A stretch of DNA of 64,000 nucleotides from Chloranthus sessilifolius (GCA_021018995.1 CM037588.1:86898765-86962764); one strand, 5' to 3'. Positions 11,571 through 24,018 are shown, counted from the stretch's first letter. Notes: generated by a model not told the origin, from the sequence alone. Made by a program: numbers and translations.

Positions 11571-13200
11571 ACTTAGAAGAGATCACGCAACACCTGTTAA
11601 AGCAGAGTTTAAGTAGATAAAATAGATTCACACCCTGCACATTTATTAGAGGAAGTTCAATCAGAGAAAGACATTCCGTTGGAACATGAAAGTCTGCTGT
11701 AATTTCTTCATCATCACTCAGTTCATGCCAAGGCATATCTCTCCAAAATTTGATGCAGAGCTCACCATTCATTTAAGATTTCTGTTATGATACTACCCCT
11801 GTAAGATTGGATTGCAGACCCAAGTCTCACCAGGGCTGTTCACTCATCAATACAAAGAAGAGGGGTGTATCATATCACTTAGCTCAAGAATAGTTACAAC
11901 CCTCAAATAGGACTGCAAGCATGAGCATAGGCATTACTCTGATTTCTGACTTCTCCAGCTCCTTACACCATAGATTAAACAAATCCTTATCTCCACATGA
12001 CAGCTCAATCCATTTCAGATCTGTATGGTCTTTTTATTGGGTTGTAATGTGGCTTAGGGATGAGGTTTGTGAAAGGGATAACAGGGGTTCAAATTGAGAA
12101 ATTAGTAAAGGTAAGAAACTGCCTAGACAACACCTTCTTCATTTCAACACACTTTCATCTACTTCTTGAATTTTCAGATTTGAAGTGACCAATCCTCTTT
12201 TCAATCTTTCAATGAAATGTCTTCTCTTTCTCAACCTTTTTTTTTAAATTTTTTTTTAATTTAATTTTTTTTTTTTTATGGGTTGGAATGCCACAATACC
12301 ACCAAATGAGTCTCTCTCTTTCTGAACCAAAAATCACACCAACTCTACCTTCTTCCATTTCTTCACCTTTACCTTCTGAATTCTCAGAGTGAGGGTCAGG
12401 CTGCATTAGGTCAAAGGTTTTTTTGCGTTTGAATTTTCTGGATTCCATCAAAGAGACTGGGATCTTTAAGGCTCAAAGTGGGTGTATCAAGGGCAGTTAA
12501 AAGGGTAGGATCTTTAAGCTCAAACTGTCCAAGGGATGGCCTTACTTCATTTCCTCAATATCATGAATGCTATCAAGCTGTTTCAATTCGGGTTTGCCTA
12601 ACTTCTAGTGAGCAGAATTAGGTCCAACCAGTCCTCAGAGCAGAAAAATTGCCAAGACACACTTCAAAGAAAAAAAATTTCAGGCCCAAATCTCACTGGG
12701 TATGGCCTTCCATCCAAAATTCTGGGGGGTATCCTTACAACTTTCTATCATTTCAGGTTTACTTTACCTCAAAGATTTTTTGAAACTTGTTGGCATTTAC
12801 TTCATGACCAATGTTAAAATTGCAGTTTATTTCAGTTCCAAATGGTTTTTTTTTTTTTTTTTTTGTTTAAATTGGGTGAGAATTCACTTTGTTTCTACCA
12901 GCTCCTTTTTAAGCTTGGCTGCACTAAAATTAACTAATTTATTGGCATACATGCCACACTCCCAAACCTAAACTAAACAGTGTCCTCACTGTTTATAGCA
13001 TGGGAGTAATGGTGAAGACATTCGAAAAAAGAAAAAAAAAAACAATTATACAAGTACAACAAGATAAAGCATTTCATTGAAAAGAAACTAATAGACAACC
13101 ATTACAATGGTCAAGCGCAAGGATTCTAAAGTTAAGACGTACATCTGGACAAAATATCCTAGGCAAAGTAAAAATGTCCTTTCCCCTGGCTCAGAGATAT
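11571..13200 (-). other. Element D 3' UTR
   Basis: Non-coding. It matches the F 3' UTR (about 35945-37560) on the same strand. It includes T-rich runs on the plus strand (12237-12278, 12847-12866) and an internal PPT-like tract. The region next to the 3' LTR is cut off by E. Confidence 0.7.
12956..12994 (-). promoter_or_regulatory. Internal PPT-like tract with upstream hairpin, element D
   Basis: Minus strand: hairpin arms AAACAGTG and CACTGTTT around AGGA (12975-12994), then TAGGTTTGGGAGTGT. The stem differs from that of A by a compensated base-pair change. Confidence 0.5.
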
Positions 13201-13212
13201 CCTCAACCTACT

Positions 13213-13507
13213 TCAGGTGGAAGAGGAACTGCAAGCCAAGAGTAGAGGAAGAAAAGGAAAAAGAGCCGGATCAGGGGGTAGGGGGCAGGGTGGCGGCGGA
13301 GGATGGGGGTGGAGAAGCCGGTGGGTCGATCTTCTGCCTCTTCTTCTCCCTCTTTTCTTTTTTCCTTTCCTCCTTGGCGAGGATCCGATGTACCTCCTCA
13401 TATTCATCCCAGAGGAATTGCAGTGAGTCTAGTTCCTTGGACGGTGGCGGCTCCAGCCACAAGAGGGAGAGTTAGGCTGGAGTCAAGGTGGGCTTGTCCT
13501 CCGCCAT
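13213..13507 (-). pseudogene. Small Lys-rich post-integrase ORF, element D
   Basis: It corresponds to the 81-residue ORF at 37594-37839 in element F. The shared block is LQFLWDEYE-VHRILAKE followed by a Lys/Arg-rich stretch and a Pro/Ser-rich tail. It occupies the slot where A and C carry the long ORF3. No family is recognised. The copy appears broken. Confidence 0.55.
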
Positions 13508-13849
13508 AGCTATGAGGAGGAGTGCAGAGGGTAGAAGGAGGTGAATGGGAAGAAGTCGAGCCTTCTGCATCTATTTAAGGTGGGTGCATGCTAGAATATG
13601 AAGTGGCGTATTCAATATCGCCGCCTTCCAAGATAAGGAATGAATGGGCAATTCCACCATTCATTATGGGGAACGAAGTCGTGCATTAACTGGCAGCCTA
13701 TATTTAGCACTGAGAGTTACGGCGTAATGCAGAGACCCAGGAGGGTTAAGAGTGTAAATCCCATGCTTTGCGCAGTTGGACATATGGTACACGTGGGGTA
13801 AAATTCTTGCACGGCACAGGTGCACAACAAGCATGGAAAGAGTGAATAT

Positions 13850-14280
13850 GCTTACGATAGGATGAGTTTTTAAAATGCCGATAGGTTAAGGCTCCCTATC
13901 GAAATGACACAAGTATGTAGCTGGCAGTGGAATGGTCCGATAGGTTCAACTCTTCCTATCGAAATGAATGAATATTGATTTCGATAAGCTGGGATGAATG
14001 CTTTCGATAGGTTAGTGTCCTGTCGAAAGCATGGCAGATAAAGCATTCAATTCGCTAGGATGCCGATGGGTGAAAACAGTCTTTCGATAGGTTAGATAGT
14101 ACATTCGTCATCCTGTTGATAGGTTCCAGATAGGAGTCCGGAACCTATCGCAAAGTTGGTCTCACCTATCGATAAGTCTTAGCACCTCTCGAAATCCTCA
14201 TCAATCCTATCGACCTCAGCAACTGACCTAGCGAAAGGTCCAAATGTACTATCGAGAGGTCCTATAAGCGCAAGAACATA
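13850..14280 (-). repeat. Word cluster between integrase and small ORF, element D
   Basis: Roughly a dozen or more variants of CCTATCGAAA and its reverse complement TTTCGATAGG at irregular spacing. The same word core fills the F LTR and the equivalent spacer of F (40650-40970). The rest of 13508-14536 is non-coding with no other signal seen. Confidence 0.8.
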
Positions 14281-14536
14281 ACCTGTGTGTGCGGTTCTTT
14301 AGCCTTAGCACCCAGTAACTCTTTTGCTGTGCTACCATTCAGTTCATTTTTCTTCTGACCATGTTCTGATGGTCCCTAGACGGTAGGCGATATTGAAGTG
14401 AAGCCTGATCCTCGAATGGCCATATTATTATAGAAAAATAAATTGGAAAGAATCAAAATAGAAACCAAATATAGTACATAGGATACAAATCGAAGACAGG
14501 TATAAACCTAGAGGATCTTGAAGATCAATGATCTCC

Positions 14537-15640
14537 TCAGGCACACAAATGTTGTTGACGCAAATTTTTAGCCTCTGACAGTTGACCTTCATGACTGCCA
14601 TCTGTAGGGTCCATGACTTTGACAGCTCCAGATGGAGAAACATGTACCACTGTGAAAGGCCCATCCCATCTGGACTGTAACTTTCCTGGAAAGAACATCA
14701 TTCTGGAGTTGAACATCCATACCTTTTCATTTGGCTTGAACTCTTTCCGTAGCAAGTGTCTGTCATGGAAAGCTTTGGTCTTCTCCTTGTAAATCCGGGC
14801 ATTTGCACAGGCTTCTAGTTGCAATTCATCCAACTCGGATAACTGGAGTTTCCTATGTATACCAGCAGAGTTTAAGTTATAATTTATTGCTCCAATGGCC
14901 CAGTATGCTTTGTGTTGCAATTCAACAGGCAAGTGACATGCCTTGCCATAAAATAGTCTGAATGGGGACATGCCTATGGGGGTTTTATAGGCTGTCCTAT
15001 AAGCCCATAAGGCATCAATTAATTTTGTGGACCAATCCCTCCTGTCAGTTCTTACAGTCTTCCCGAGAATATGTTTGATTTCCCTGTTGGAAATCTCTAC
15101 TTGGCCACTGGTTTGTGGGTGATAGGGGGTGGCAGCTCTGTGGGTCACATAGTATCTTTCTATCAGTTTATCAAAAGGTTTATTACAGAAGTGGCTTCCC
15201 CCATCACTAATAATAGCTTTAGAGATGCCAAATCTTGAGAAGATGTTGTCTTTCAGGAATTGGATGACAACCTTGTGGTCATTTGTCCTCGTAGCTATGG
15301 CCTCTACCCATTTGGACACGTAGTCCACAACTACAAAGATGAAATTGTATCCATAAGAAGGGGGAAAAGGTCCCATAAAATCGATTCCCCAAATATCAAA
15401 TAGTTCTATAACAAGTATAGGTTGCAAGGGCATAGAGTTTCTCTTTGTAACGCTGCCCATTTGCTGGCATCGAGGACTACCTTTACAGTGCTACCGGGCA
15501 TCTTTGAATAGAGTAGGCCAATAGAACTCACTTTGAAGCACCTTCGCCGTAGTCTTGTTACCACTGAAGTGGCCCCCACAAGCCTATTCATGGCACATGG
15601 TTAGGATGTTTTGAAACTCAGTTTCAGGTACACAACGTCT
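14537..15640 (-). pseudogene. Integrase, element D
   Basis: A long open piece (14537-15460, 307 residues) covers the catalytic core and C-terminus. WGIDFMGPF and [14 protein letters not shown] supply the two Asp, and GQVEISNRE the Glu, of the DDE triad. [28 protein letters not shown] follows, then the C-terminal tail. The zinc-binding N-terminus lies just upstream (to about 15640) in another frame. It closely resembles the integrase of F. The domain is part of a broken pol. Confidence 0.85.
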
Positions 15641-16240
15641 GATCACCTGATCTGCGCAATGCTTAAAGAGGTAAGGATCCTCCCACATGTAATATCGAAT
15701 CTGTGAGAAGAACAGATTTTTATCATCCTTGTTCCAATGTGGAGGGATCCTGCCCACAGCAAGGTAATTTACAATATTGGCAAACCAGGGCATACTTATC
15801 TGTACAGTAAAAAGCTGCTCATCTGGGAAAGAGTCATTGATGGGCAAGCTCTCTGTTTCAGCCGCTGGGATCCTTAACAGATGGTCAACAACCACGTTCT
15901 CAATGCCCTTCTTGTCTTTAATCTCTAAATTGAATTCTTGCAAGAGAAGAATCAATCTGATTAGTCTTGCTTTAGCATCCTTTTTGGACAAAAGGTATTT
16001 CAAAGCTGAGTGGTCAGTGAACACAATAATTTTTTATCCCAGTATATAAGATTTGAATTTTTCTAAAGCAAATACAATGGCTAATAGCTCTTTCTCAGTC
16101 GTAGTATAATTCAATTGAGCATCAACCATTGATTTACTAGCATATGCTACCACCGAAGGTGCCTTGTCTCTTCTTTGATCCAAAACTGTCTCAGTGGCAA
16201 AATCTGATGCATCACACATCAGCTCAAAGGGCAGGGAGAA
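15640..16240 (-). pseudogene. RNase H and linker, element D
   Basis: The pieces [46 protein letters not shown] and [30 protein letters not shown] are Ty3/gypsy RNase H blocks. They are followed by the linker [19 protein letters not shown] toward integrase. Split between frames. Confidence 0.8.
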
Positions 16241-17172
16241 ATCAGGGGCTTACAAGATAGGAGCTGTAGTCAAACAAGTCTTTAACAGTTCAAAAGTAGG
16301 TCAACATTCATCATTGAACTCAAAAGGAACATCCTGGCACAACAAGTGATAAAGGGGTCTGGAAATTTTGCTGAAGTCCTTGATGAACCGCCTATAAAAC
16401 CCAGCATGGCCCAAGAATGACCTGACTTGTTTGACAGTTTTGGGAGGGGGAAAATGAGCAATTAAGTCGATCTTAGCCTGATCAACCTCTATTTCTCTGT
16501 GGGAGACAACATGTCCTAGGATAGTGCCTAGAGTCACCATGAAGTGACTCTTTTCCCAACTCAGAACTAGGTTGGTCTCCTCACACCTTTGCAGCACAGA
16601 GCTGAGATGGTGCAGGCATTGGCTAAAATCATCCCCATAGATGGAGAAATCATCCATAAAGATCTCCAAAAACTTGTCAATCATGTCAGAGAAGATAGCA
16701 TACATGCATGTTTGGAAAGTGGCAGGCGCATTACACAACCCAAATGGCATCCTTCTGTATGCAAAGGTTCCAAATGGGCATGTGAATGTGATTTTTTCTT
16801 GGTCCTGGGGGTAGACAGGGATCTGATTGCACCCTGAATATCCATCAAGAAAACAATAATAGGCCTTTCCTGCCAACTTGTCTAAGATTTGATCTATGAT
16901 GGGCAGTGGGAAGTAATCCTTGCTGGTTCTTTCATTGAGCTTTCGAAAATCTATGCATACCCTCCAACCAGTGGTCTGTCGGGTTGGAATCAGCTCACCT
17001 GAATCTGCTTTAACAATTGTGATGCCAGATTTCTTGGGTACTACCTGGGTAGGTGCCACCCATTGCGAATCCGATATAGGGTAAATTATCCCGGCATCGA
17101 GGAGTTTGACTACCTCCTTCATCACAACTTCTTGCATATATGGGTTGAGTTTTTTTTGCATTTCTCTGGAAA
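16240..17172 (-). pseudogene. Reverse transcriptase, element D
   Basis: A 286-residue open piece (16301-17161) carries WVAPTQVVPKKSGITIV, WRVCIDFRKLNERTSKDYFPLPIIDQ, YYCFLDGYSG, CPFGTFAYRRMPFGLCNAPATFQ and FMDDFSIYG (catalytic Asp pair). VRSFLGHAGFYRRFIKDFSK follows in the thumb/connection. It is one of the best-kept RT blocks in the window. The upstream end falls at the join with element C, so the protease side is absent. Confidence 0.88.
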
Positions 17173-19600
17173 AACCAAAACTTCAGCCAAAAGAAAACTA
17201 TCAATGGATAAAGCGGATAGGGTGGAGAAAGGGAAGAAAGTGAGACATGAGGAACCCATCCCTGCAGCTGCTAGTCCTGAGCCTGAGCTTCCTCCTCTGC
17301 CTATACATTTGGTACTGCCAAATCCATTCATTGAAGCTCAGAAGCTAATTCCTGAGCTGATTGTGGATGAAACTTTTTTCGTCAACAAACCATATTGTCT
17401 GCTATCTCTAAGATACATGAGAGATGCCTCAATAAGCAATATCCTTACCCCTCTGCCTGAGAAAATTTACCCGCGAATGGTGAAATTATGGTACCAAAAC
17501 CTGGTAAAAGTCACTGAAAGAGATGCTGATGTCCCCACCCTGGTTATCTTTATTGATGATTGCGATCTAACTGTCACATTTGAAGACATAGGGAATGCTT
17601 TGGGGATACCCTTCTAATTTGATCCTTCTGGTCCATTGGCTGCACCAGAAGCAGCCTCCTTTAGAGAAATGACTGCACATTTAACCCAAGGAATTGTTGG
17701 CACTGGACAGTCCATCATGAGGAGAGACCTAGCCCCCCAATTTTTATTGATGGATTCCATTTTGAGGGGAAGTTTTTATGTCACCGGGCACAGCCAAGAG
17801 AGGAGAACACCAATTCTAGAGGCTCTCTTTCATTTTTCTAAGGGGCAGTTTTTCAATGCCCCTATGTTAATTTTTAAAGCCATGGCTGATATTAGTGCCA
17901 AGTTGAAAAAGGAGCAGAAATTAGCTGGACTCCCATTTGGTAGATTGATCACAGGCCTCCTCAGAGCCAAGTTTGACATTGATGACCAGGAGCCATTTGA
18001 AGTTATAGCCCCTCACAATTTTGGGAAAAAGGCTTGGACTACAAGCCAAGCCATGCTGAAAAGACTGAGAGAAGAAGGTGAACCTGCACCTGCACCTGTA
18101 GCTGTTAATGAACCTGCCCCTGCAGCTCCCTTAGAACCAGTTTTGCCAGGTCCTGAGGTGACCAGCTCTTTAGCTGCACCAATTCTTGAAGCAGCTCTGC
18201 CAGTCCCTGTGGTGACCAACTCTTTAGCTGCACCCATTCTTGAAGAAACTATCCTTCCCATGGTGACCAGCTCTTCAGCTGCACCAATTCTTGAGGAAGT
18301 TGGCCTTTTACCCTCTTCACCTAGTCTAGCTCCTGCCACTTCACCTATCCCAGCTGTCCCATCTCCCATACCCACCATTATCCCAATTATAGATTCCCCC
18401 TCTACACCAACCACTCCAACCATACTCACACCACCAATTTCTCCCACCAATGCCCAAGTTTTGGCTGCAGACTTTATTGCCCAATCTCCCTGCACTCCTC
18501 TGCTCCAAAGCCCTTCAAATTCACCTGCTCATTCAGCCCACACACCTGAAGTATCCCATACACCTGAACCTGAGCCTTTCACTACAGAGGCTTATTCCTC
18601 ATTAATGGGATCTACTTTTGAAACCGTGGGGCTTGAACCTATCCCTATACCTGACCCTCATCATTTCACTCACCTACCTACTTCTCCCTTTACAACCATT
18701 TCACCCATTGCACCTCCACCATCCATTTCAGTTGTACCAGTCCCTGCTTTGCACACCTCTCCCCCACCTGCATCTATTAACCAAATACTTGCCTACCTCC
18801 AATCCATCCAAGCCCAACTACAACTCAACACAGAAAACCAGTCTGTGACCAATGACCTTCTCCAAACTTTAGCCTCCACATCCCACACAACCACCATTAC
18901 CCCTGTACCTACTGTTGATGCCCATGCTACCCAACCGAACTGAGGTAGTATTGGTTGATCCGCCCACCCCACCACTCACGCCCATGCTACCCAAACTGAA
19001 CCTGAAGTACCTCTGGTTGTGTCCCCTTCACCACTCCTCACTTTCTCTGAGCAAGCCACTCAGACCGACCCTGAAGTCCTCCTTCTGGACACTTCTTCTC
19101 CCTCTCCCACAGCTGGGATACCTTTGGTCCCCTACTATTCCATTCCCCTCCCCAGATTTGCCACCCTCCGAAGAGCCATGGAAGAAAATCCATATATCTA
19201 CAGAGATGTTCTAAAGGGATTAGCTGATTTACAAGCCTACATTAGAACCCCCTATGAAAACCAGATTTAGAAATTGGAGTTATTTATGAAATTTGAGAGA
19301 GAGAAAATGAAGGACTTGCTAGGGCAAACTTTCCAGATGGTTCGGAGTGAGCAGCATAAGGTGACCATGTTGCAAGCACAGCTTGACCAGGAAAAACTGA
19401 AGACCACTAGACTTGGCAAGTACATTGGCCTCACCAAAAAGATCAAATTAGAGGAATACACTGAGCTGCAAAATACAATCCAGGAGAAAGCTAAATCCAG
19501 CTCAAACTCCAATACTGATTCTAGTTCTGACTTTGACAGTGACTCCAGTTCTGAGCCCATTGAACCAACTTATGATACAGATTTTAACCCCAGTTATTAA
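17173..19600 (+). pseudogene. Post-integrase ORF3, element C
   Basis: The longest ORF3 in the window, in more than one frame and missing its N-terminus. In order: a Lys-rich start (KRKLSMDKADRVEKGKKVRHEEP), a globular region (VLPNPFIEAQKLIPELI, YPRMVKLWYQNL, LLMDSILRGSFYVTGHSQERRTPILEALFHFSKGQFFNAP), then a long Pro/Ala/Ser/Thr linker (about 18080-18940). The linker holds three VT-S-AAPILE repeats. A coiled-coil segment (FEREKMKDLLGQTFQMVRSEQHKVTMLQAQL) follows, then a Ser/Asp tail ending NPSY. The globular part fits the ORF3 seen in G1 and A. Athila ORF3 is often called env-like, but I see no clear signal peptide or membrane segment here. Confidence 0.75.
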
Positions 19601-20475
19601 AGCACTTTGTACTTATCTGTGTTATGAGCTTGTAATATAAATTCTGGTTTTTCTTATGAAATTACTGTGCATTTCTGTCTGTCCTCTTGTCATCATGATT
19701 TTTTCTTGCTTATATCTCTTCTTTGCTTTGGACCAGTGTGGACCCTGCTCCCCTTTGGTTTGGGGGTGTGACAGAAATGTCAATAATCAATAATTGAGTT
19801 AACATCAGTACAGCTTATGATCAGTGGAATTTTTAAAAATGATGTAATTTCACACTCACACCTGCTGTTTTGAAAAAAAATGAAGAAGTTAAAACCTTTT
19901 TGAAATTAATTTCTAGTGTAATTCTAATACTTTCATGAAGTGAATGTCAGGAAATTTCCAAAAGAAAATTGATATTTTAGTAAACCTAAAAAGAGGGAAA
20001 ACAGTGATGATACACCTCAAGAATTTGATAAAAAACTACACCCAGTGAGGTTTGGGCCTGAAATGTGTTCTTTGGAGGTATGAATTGGCAATTTTTTCTG
20101 CTTTTGGGACTGATTGAACCTGCTTACTTGCATTAGAAGTTACACATATCCAAATTGAAATAATTTGACAGCACTCGTGATATCAAAGACATGATGTAAG
20201 GCCTCCTTTTGGACAGTTTGAACCTTATAAAGCCCCACCTTTTGAAACGGCCCTTGATACACACCATTTGAGCTTTACAAATCTAAGATTTCTTTGAAAC
20301 CTCATCTAATAACCTCATCAACTTCATTTAGCCTAACCCTCACTCTGAGAAGTCAGGAGATAAAGGGAAGGAAGCGGAAGAAAGGAGAGTTGAGTAACAA
20401 CAAGAGAAGAATAAAAAATTGAAGGCAATGATGTATCAGCAGAAGAAATGTGGCATTCCAGTCAATGCTAATTTG

Positions 20476-20508
<33 letters not shown>

Positions 20509-21372
20509 GAAAAACAAAAAGAGAGAAGACATTTCATTGGAAGTTTGAAAAAGAAAGAAAAAGATGGCCACTTTGGCTCTGGAAATTCAAAGAAGAAGAT
20601 GAAAATATGCTGAATTAAAGAAGGATTGTGTATCACCTCCTTACCTTGACTAACTTCTCAATTTTGAACACCATTCCACCCCTCTATTCTTGAAAAATTT
20701 CACCCATAAGCCACATTACAACCCTAGTAAAGTCCTTACTGATCAATGATGGATTGAACTGTCACATAGAGATAAGAATTTGTGTAATCTATGGTGAAAA
20801 GAGCAGTGAATTCCAAACTAAAAGCAAGGCCTATGCTCATGCTTACAGTCATATTTGAGGGCTGTTACTGCTCTTGAGCCGTGTGAAATAGTACAACCCT
20901 CTTACTTGCATGTTGAGTGAAAATCCTGGAGAGAGTTGGGTTTGAAATCAATTCATTGGGGTGACATCAAAGCTGGATTCTTAAATAGAGGGCAAGCTGT
21001 TCATTCATTTTTCTTGTAAATAGCTTTTGACATAAATTGACTGAATGGTAACAAGAATTACAGCAGAATGTTAGTTTTGAACTGATGTTTTTCTTGAAAA
21101 TCTTCTTACAACATGACTGATGCAGGTGTGAATAATCTGATTGGATGAAAGTTTCATGTAAGAGCTGATCTTAACTGATTTATTGAAGAAGTTTGTGGGT
21201 ACCTTCACTGAAAACCCTCAGGAGACTTCACTCCTCCACTAGGGATCACCTAGGGGTTTACAAGGCTTGTTGCATATGCTAAATGCAACTGTGCTCCCTA
21301 CAAAAGTGACTGTTTACTTTGTTTTTAACTTTGTCTTTGCTCAGGGACTAGTAAAGCTTAGGTTTGGGGGTG
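19601..21372 (+). other. Element C 3' UTR
   Basis: Non-coding. It holds an internal PPT-like tract (TTTGGTTTGGGGGTGTG, about 19755-19770), a poly-A run (20477-20502), and a block shared by all elements (about 20820-20880, around CCTATGCTCATGCTTACAG). The conserved pre-LTR box and PPT lie at its end. No gene. Confidence 0.7.
21187..21372 (+). promoter_or_regulatory. Pre-LTR box and PPT, element C
   Basis: Starts GAAGTTTGTGGGTACC, contains CTCCTCCACTAGGGATCA and CCTAGGGG, and ends in the tract AGGTTTGGGGGTG directly before the LTR. The same box precedes the 3' LTRs of G0, H, F and G1. Confidence 0.65.
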
Positions 21373-22242
21373 TGTTGAGAACTGGAAAATACCATTTTTT
21401 TACCCCTCAACCTGAGTCTTGATAGACCTTTGAGAGAACTAAATAAGTGTTCTAAGTGCTTGTGTTTCAGCTAACAATAAAGACAGGCTTAACCATAAAA
21501 GCAGCTTAAAAGTGCCAAAAAGATGATAATCCATGTCGATCCAAAGGAAGAAAGAGAAGGGACAACCTCACTAGCTGTTAAAAGGTCTGAACTGAAGAGG
21601 CAAAGACCTGGTCTCAACCCAGAAAAGAAGTATGGAGCAATTCGAACAGAAAAATGCACTACAGAGTACTTTTCGCAAAGAACCTGAACTGTTCGCAAAG
21701 AACCTGAACTCTGCGAAAAGAACTAAAAACTCCAGGCTTAGCTTTCGAAGAGCACCTGAACCCTTCGAAGAGATAATTGACCTTTGCGAAAAGAAGAAAA
21801 CTCAATTCGAACAGAACCAGAACATTGCGAAAAGAGCTTCAGGAGTTACAACACCTTGCGAAAAGTCCCCTAAGCTATGCAAAAAGGTATTCTGGAGATT
21901 CCCAGCTTTTGCAAGGGCAATTCAGTAATCTTTTTCATGCATCCCAATGCATTTAAAAACCTAGGGACATTCCAGAGGATTCTAAGCATGATGCGAAGGC
22001 ATATTCCACCCCATGTGAGCACCCAGAGATGAAATAACTTGGCGGGAACTTCTAGAAACTCTAACAGACTTTCAAAATGCATAACAGAATTGATGCTTTT
22101 GTCACCTGATTGGCTGAACCAGATCGAGCAATTCTGATTGGCCAGAACAGATCTGGATCCTTGTGCTCGACTACCATTGGTCGATACAGATCTATGCACT
22201 TCTGATTGGTTGATACACATCTGAGCTGGACTTAGGGAAAAC

Positions 22243-22251
22243 TATAAATAG
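22243..22251 (+). promoter_or_regulatory. TATA box of C LTR
   Basis: TATAAATAG following several ATTGG/CCAAT boxes; same layout as the A and H LTRs. Confidence 0.6.
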
Positions 22252-22681
22252 ACGAACCATTTGCCCAATTTGGGCATCCAGATTTTGAGTTTCATTCCTA
22301 GTCCCCCATTTCCAAATCAGATAGTTTGTCTGAAATCCCTGTAATAGCCTCACTTTTACTTGCAATTGAGAGTTGTGAGATACTTCTGTAATTCGAAAGA
22401 GAGTTGTATGCAAGACTACAAATCTGAGAGCTGTTTAAGCTGTGCTATGTAATTGTAATGGTGAATTTGAAAAGGTTGCTGTAAACTGTACATTCTCCAT
22501 TGGACTCATGTTAAGGGTTTCCTCTGATCTCCTTATTGCATTAGACTCCTTTAGATTTACTATTTTTCATGCAATTTCCCTTGATTCATTAGTGAGAATT
22601 AGTGTTTGTAACCTAATCTCTCACGGCATTTGTAGTGATGTTTCTTGTTCTAAATTAAGGATTTGGATTAAAGACTATTGG

Positions 22682-22713
22682 ATGGTTTGTGGCCATTAAA
22701 GTGGACAGACCAT
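22682..22713 (+). promoter_or_regulatory. Conserved LTR hairpin, C
   Basis: Arms ATGGTTTGT and ACAGACCAT (one G-U pair in RNA) around GGCCATTAAAGTGG. Compared with H, one stem pair has changed on both sides. Confidence 0.55.
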
Positions 22714-23236
22714 AGCCATAAGCTTAAATCTAATCGTTGAGTTAGATTTATTTCTCTTACATCTGCGCTTGTAGCCAGATAAAGATTGGATCATCTCTCA
22801 GTTGAGCTGCAGTCATTCTCATTAGATTTCAAGGACCAAATCAAAGTTAGATATTACTTCTCCATTTTTATAAGTTTACCTCTAAATTCCCCCAACTCGG
22901 ATTTGGATCATTTAGTTTAACTTTTACTTTATCATTTAGTTAATGTGACAAATTCAACCTCCCATCTTATGTGCTTTCTAGATAAGATAAGAGGCCAGAA
23001 CTGGTAGCTCAGATCTGGAGGTTTATCTTGCATTTTAGACAAATTCTCTGTAGACGATCTTATACTCACTAACATTTAAAACTTGCTACAATTGGCCCTG
23101 ATCTTGCAGGCTAATTCACTTCTCTCTGTGCTGATATTTCTTTACTCTTTTTAATATTCTAGATTCATTATAACTTAGCAGTTGCAAACCTGTTTTCAAA
23201 ACACAAATAAATCAAGCACACTTAGAAGCAACAACA

Positions 23237-24018
23237 GATACCTTCACCTGAAGATTGGAAAGAAGAAGAGAAGTTGGCCATTTTGAATATGAAAAATATC
23301 AATGAAGATGAAGTATGTTGAATTCAAGAAGGTGAAGTCATGAATCACCTCCTACACCTGCTGATTTCTCAGTTTTGAATCCCCTTTATCCCTTCCATTC
23401 TTTTGAAACCTCAACAACAAGCCACACTACAACCCATGTAAAAGCCCTTGTTTATCAAAAGTGAAGTGAGTTGTCATGTAGAGATGAAGAATTGTCTGAA
23501 CTATGGTGAGGATAAGAAGATGACGCCAGAGATTAGGAGCAACTGCCTATGCTCATGCTTGCAGGCCCATTTGGGGTCTGTAACTGCTCTTGAGCTTGTG
23601 TGAACTGAAACACCCATTAAATTCATTTGTGAGAGGAAACCTTGGTGAGCATTGGGCTTGCGATTGAACTTATTGGACATTGTTTGAACCTTATTTTTGA
23701 ATCATTGGTAAGCTTAGTACTGGTTTGCACATTGTGTCTCTTGTTGTCAGCTGATTGGTTCCATAAGTATACATACATGAGTTAGGTGTTAACTGTTGGT
23801 ATTCAATGTCTTGAAACTTCTCAAATTTGAAAGATCAAAAGTGGACTGATACTCTATTTGTTGAAACCTGATTTAATCAGGCTTGCACTTGTGTTAACTA
23901 TTGTTCATTGAGAAGTTTGTGGTATCTTCACTGAAAACCCTCAAGAGACTTCACTCTTCAACTAGGGATCACCTAGTGGTATAAAAGGCTTGATGCATAA
24001 GCTAAATGCACCCGTGCC
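23237..24018 (+). other. Remnant of G0 3' UTR
   Basis: Matches 57294-58097 of G1 closely and leads toward LTR1. It is cut by C on the left and by H on the right, and holds the conserved pre-LTR box from about 23910. No gene. Confidence 0.8.
24014..24018. repeat. Target-site duplication of H, left
   Basis: GTGCC directly before the H LTR; the same five bases follow the element at 31693-31697. Confidence 0.9.

Larger units (their letters stand above)
11571..17172 (-). mobile_element. Element D, Athila-type, truncated
   Basis: Minus strand: RT, RNase H and integrase, then a word cluster, a small Lys-rich ORF, and a 3' UTR that stops where LTR E is inserted. Gag, protease and the 5' LTR are gone: at about 17172 the sequence switches to the plus-strand ORF3 of element C. 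It is the same family as F, with the same small ORF and the same word core. Its pol is better preserved than that of A but still broken. Confidence 0.8.
17173..23236 (+). mobile_element. Element C, 3' half, Athila-type
   Basis: Plus strand: ORF3 (17173-19600), 3' UTR, PPT and 3' LTR (21373-23236). Everything upstream of ORF3 is missing at the head-on join with element D. It is inserted in the 3' UTR of G0: the bases after the LTR (GATAC, 23237-23241) resume a sequence that continues without a break in G1 near 57294. The LTR is related to those of A and H, but clearly a different subfamily. Confidence 0.8.
21373..23236 (+). repeat. 3' LTR of element C
   Basis: 1864 bp, starting TGTTGAGAAC after a PPT and ending AGCAACAACA. 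It contains a word cluster (21665-21870; TTCGCAAAGAA and TTTGCGAAAAG forms), ATTGG boxes, a TATA box (22243-22251) and a conserved hairpin (22682-22713). Confidence 0.88.

Noticed and set aside
13213-13509. Overlapping plus-strand frames opposite the small Lys-rich ORF
   Set aside because: The minus-strand frame matches F at protein level and in element order; the plus-strand frames do not fit the element.
18013-18495. 160-residue minus-strand frame, Gly/Ala-rich
   Set aside because: Antisense of the Pro-rich linker of C ORF3.
20353-20636. Phe/Ser-rich frames on the minus strand
   Set aside because: Produced by a poly-A run in a 3' UTR.
11571-23236. D and C as one intact element with a divergent ORF
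   Set aside because: Each has its own 3' UTR, they belong to different families, and the join has no LTR.
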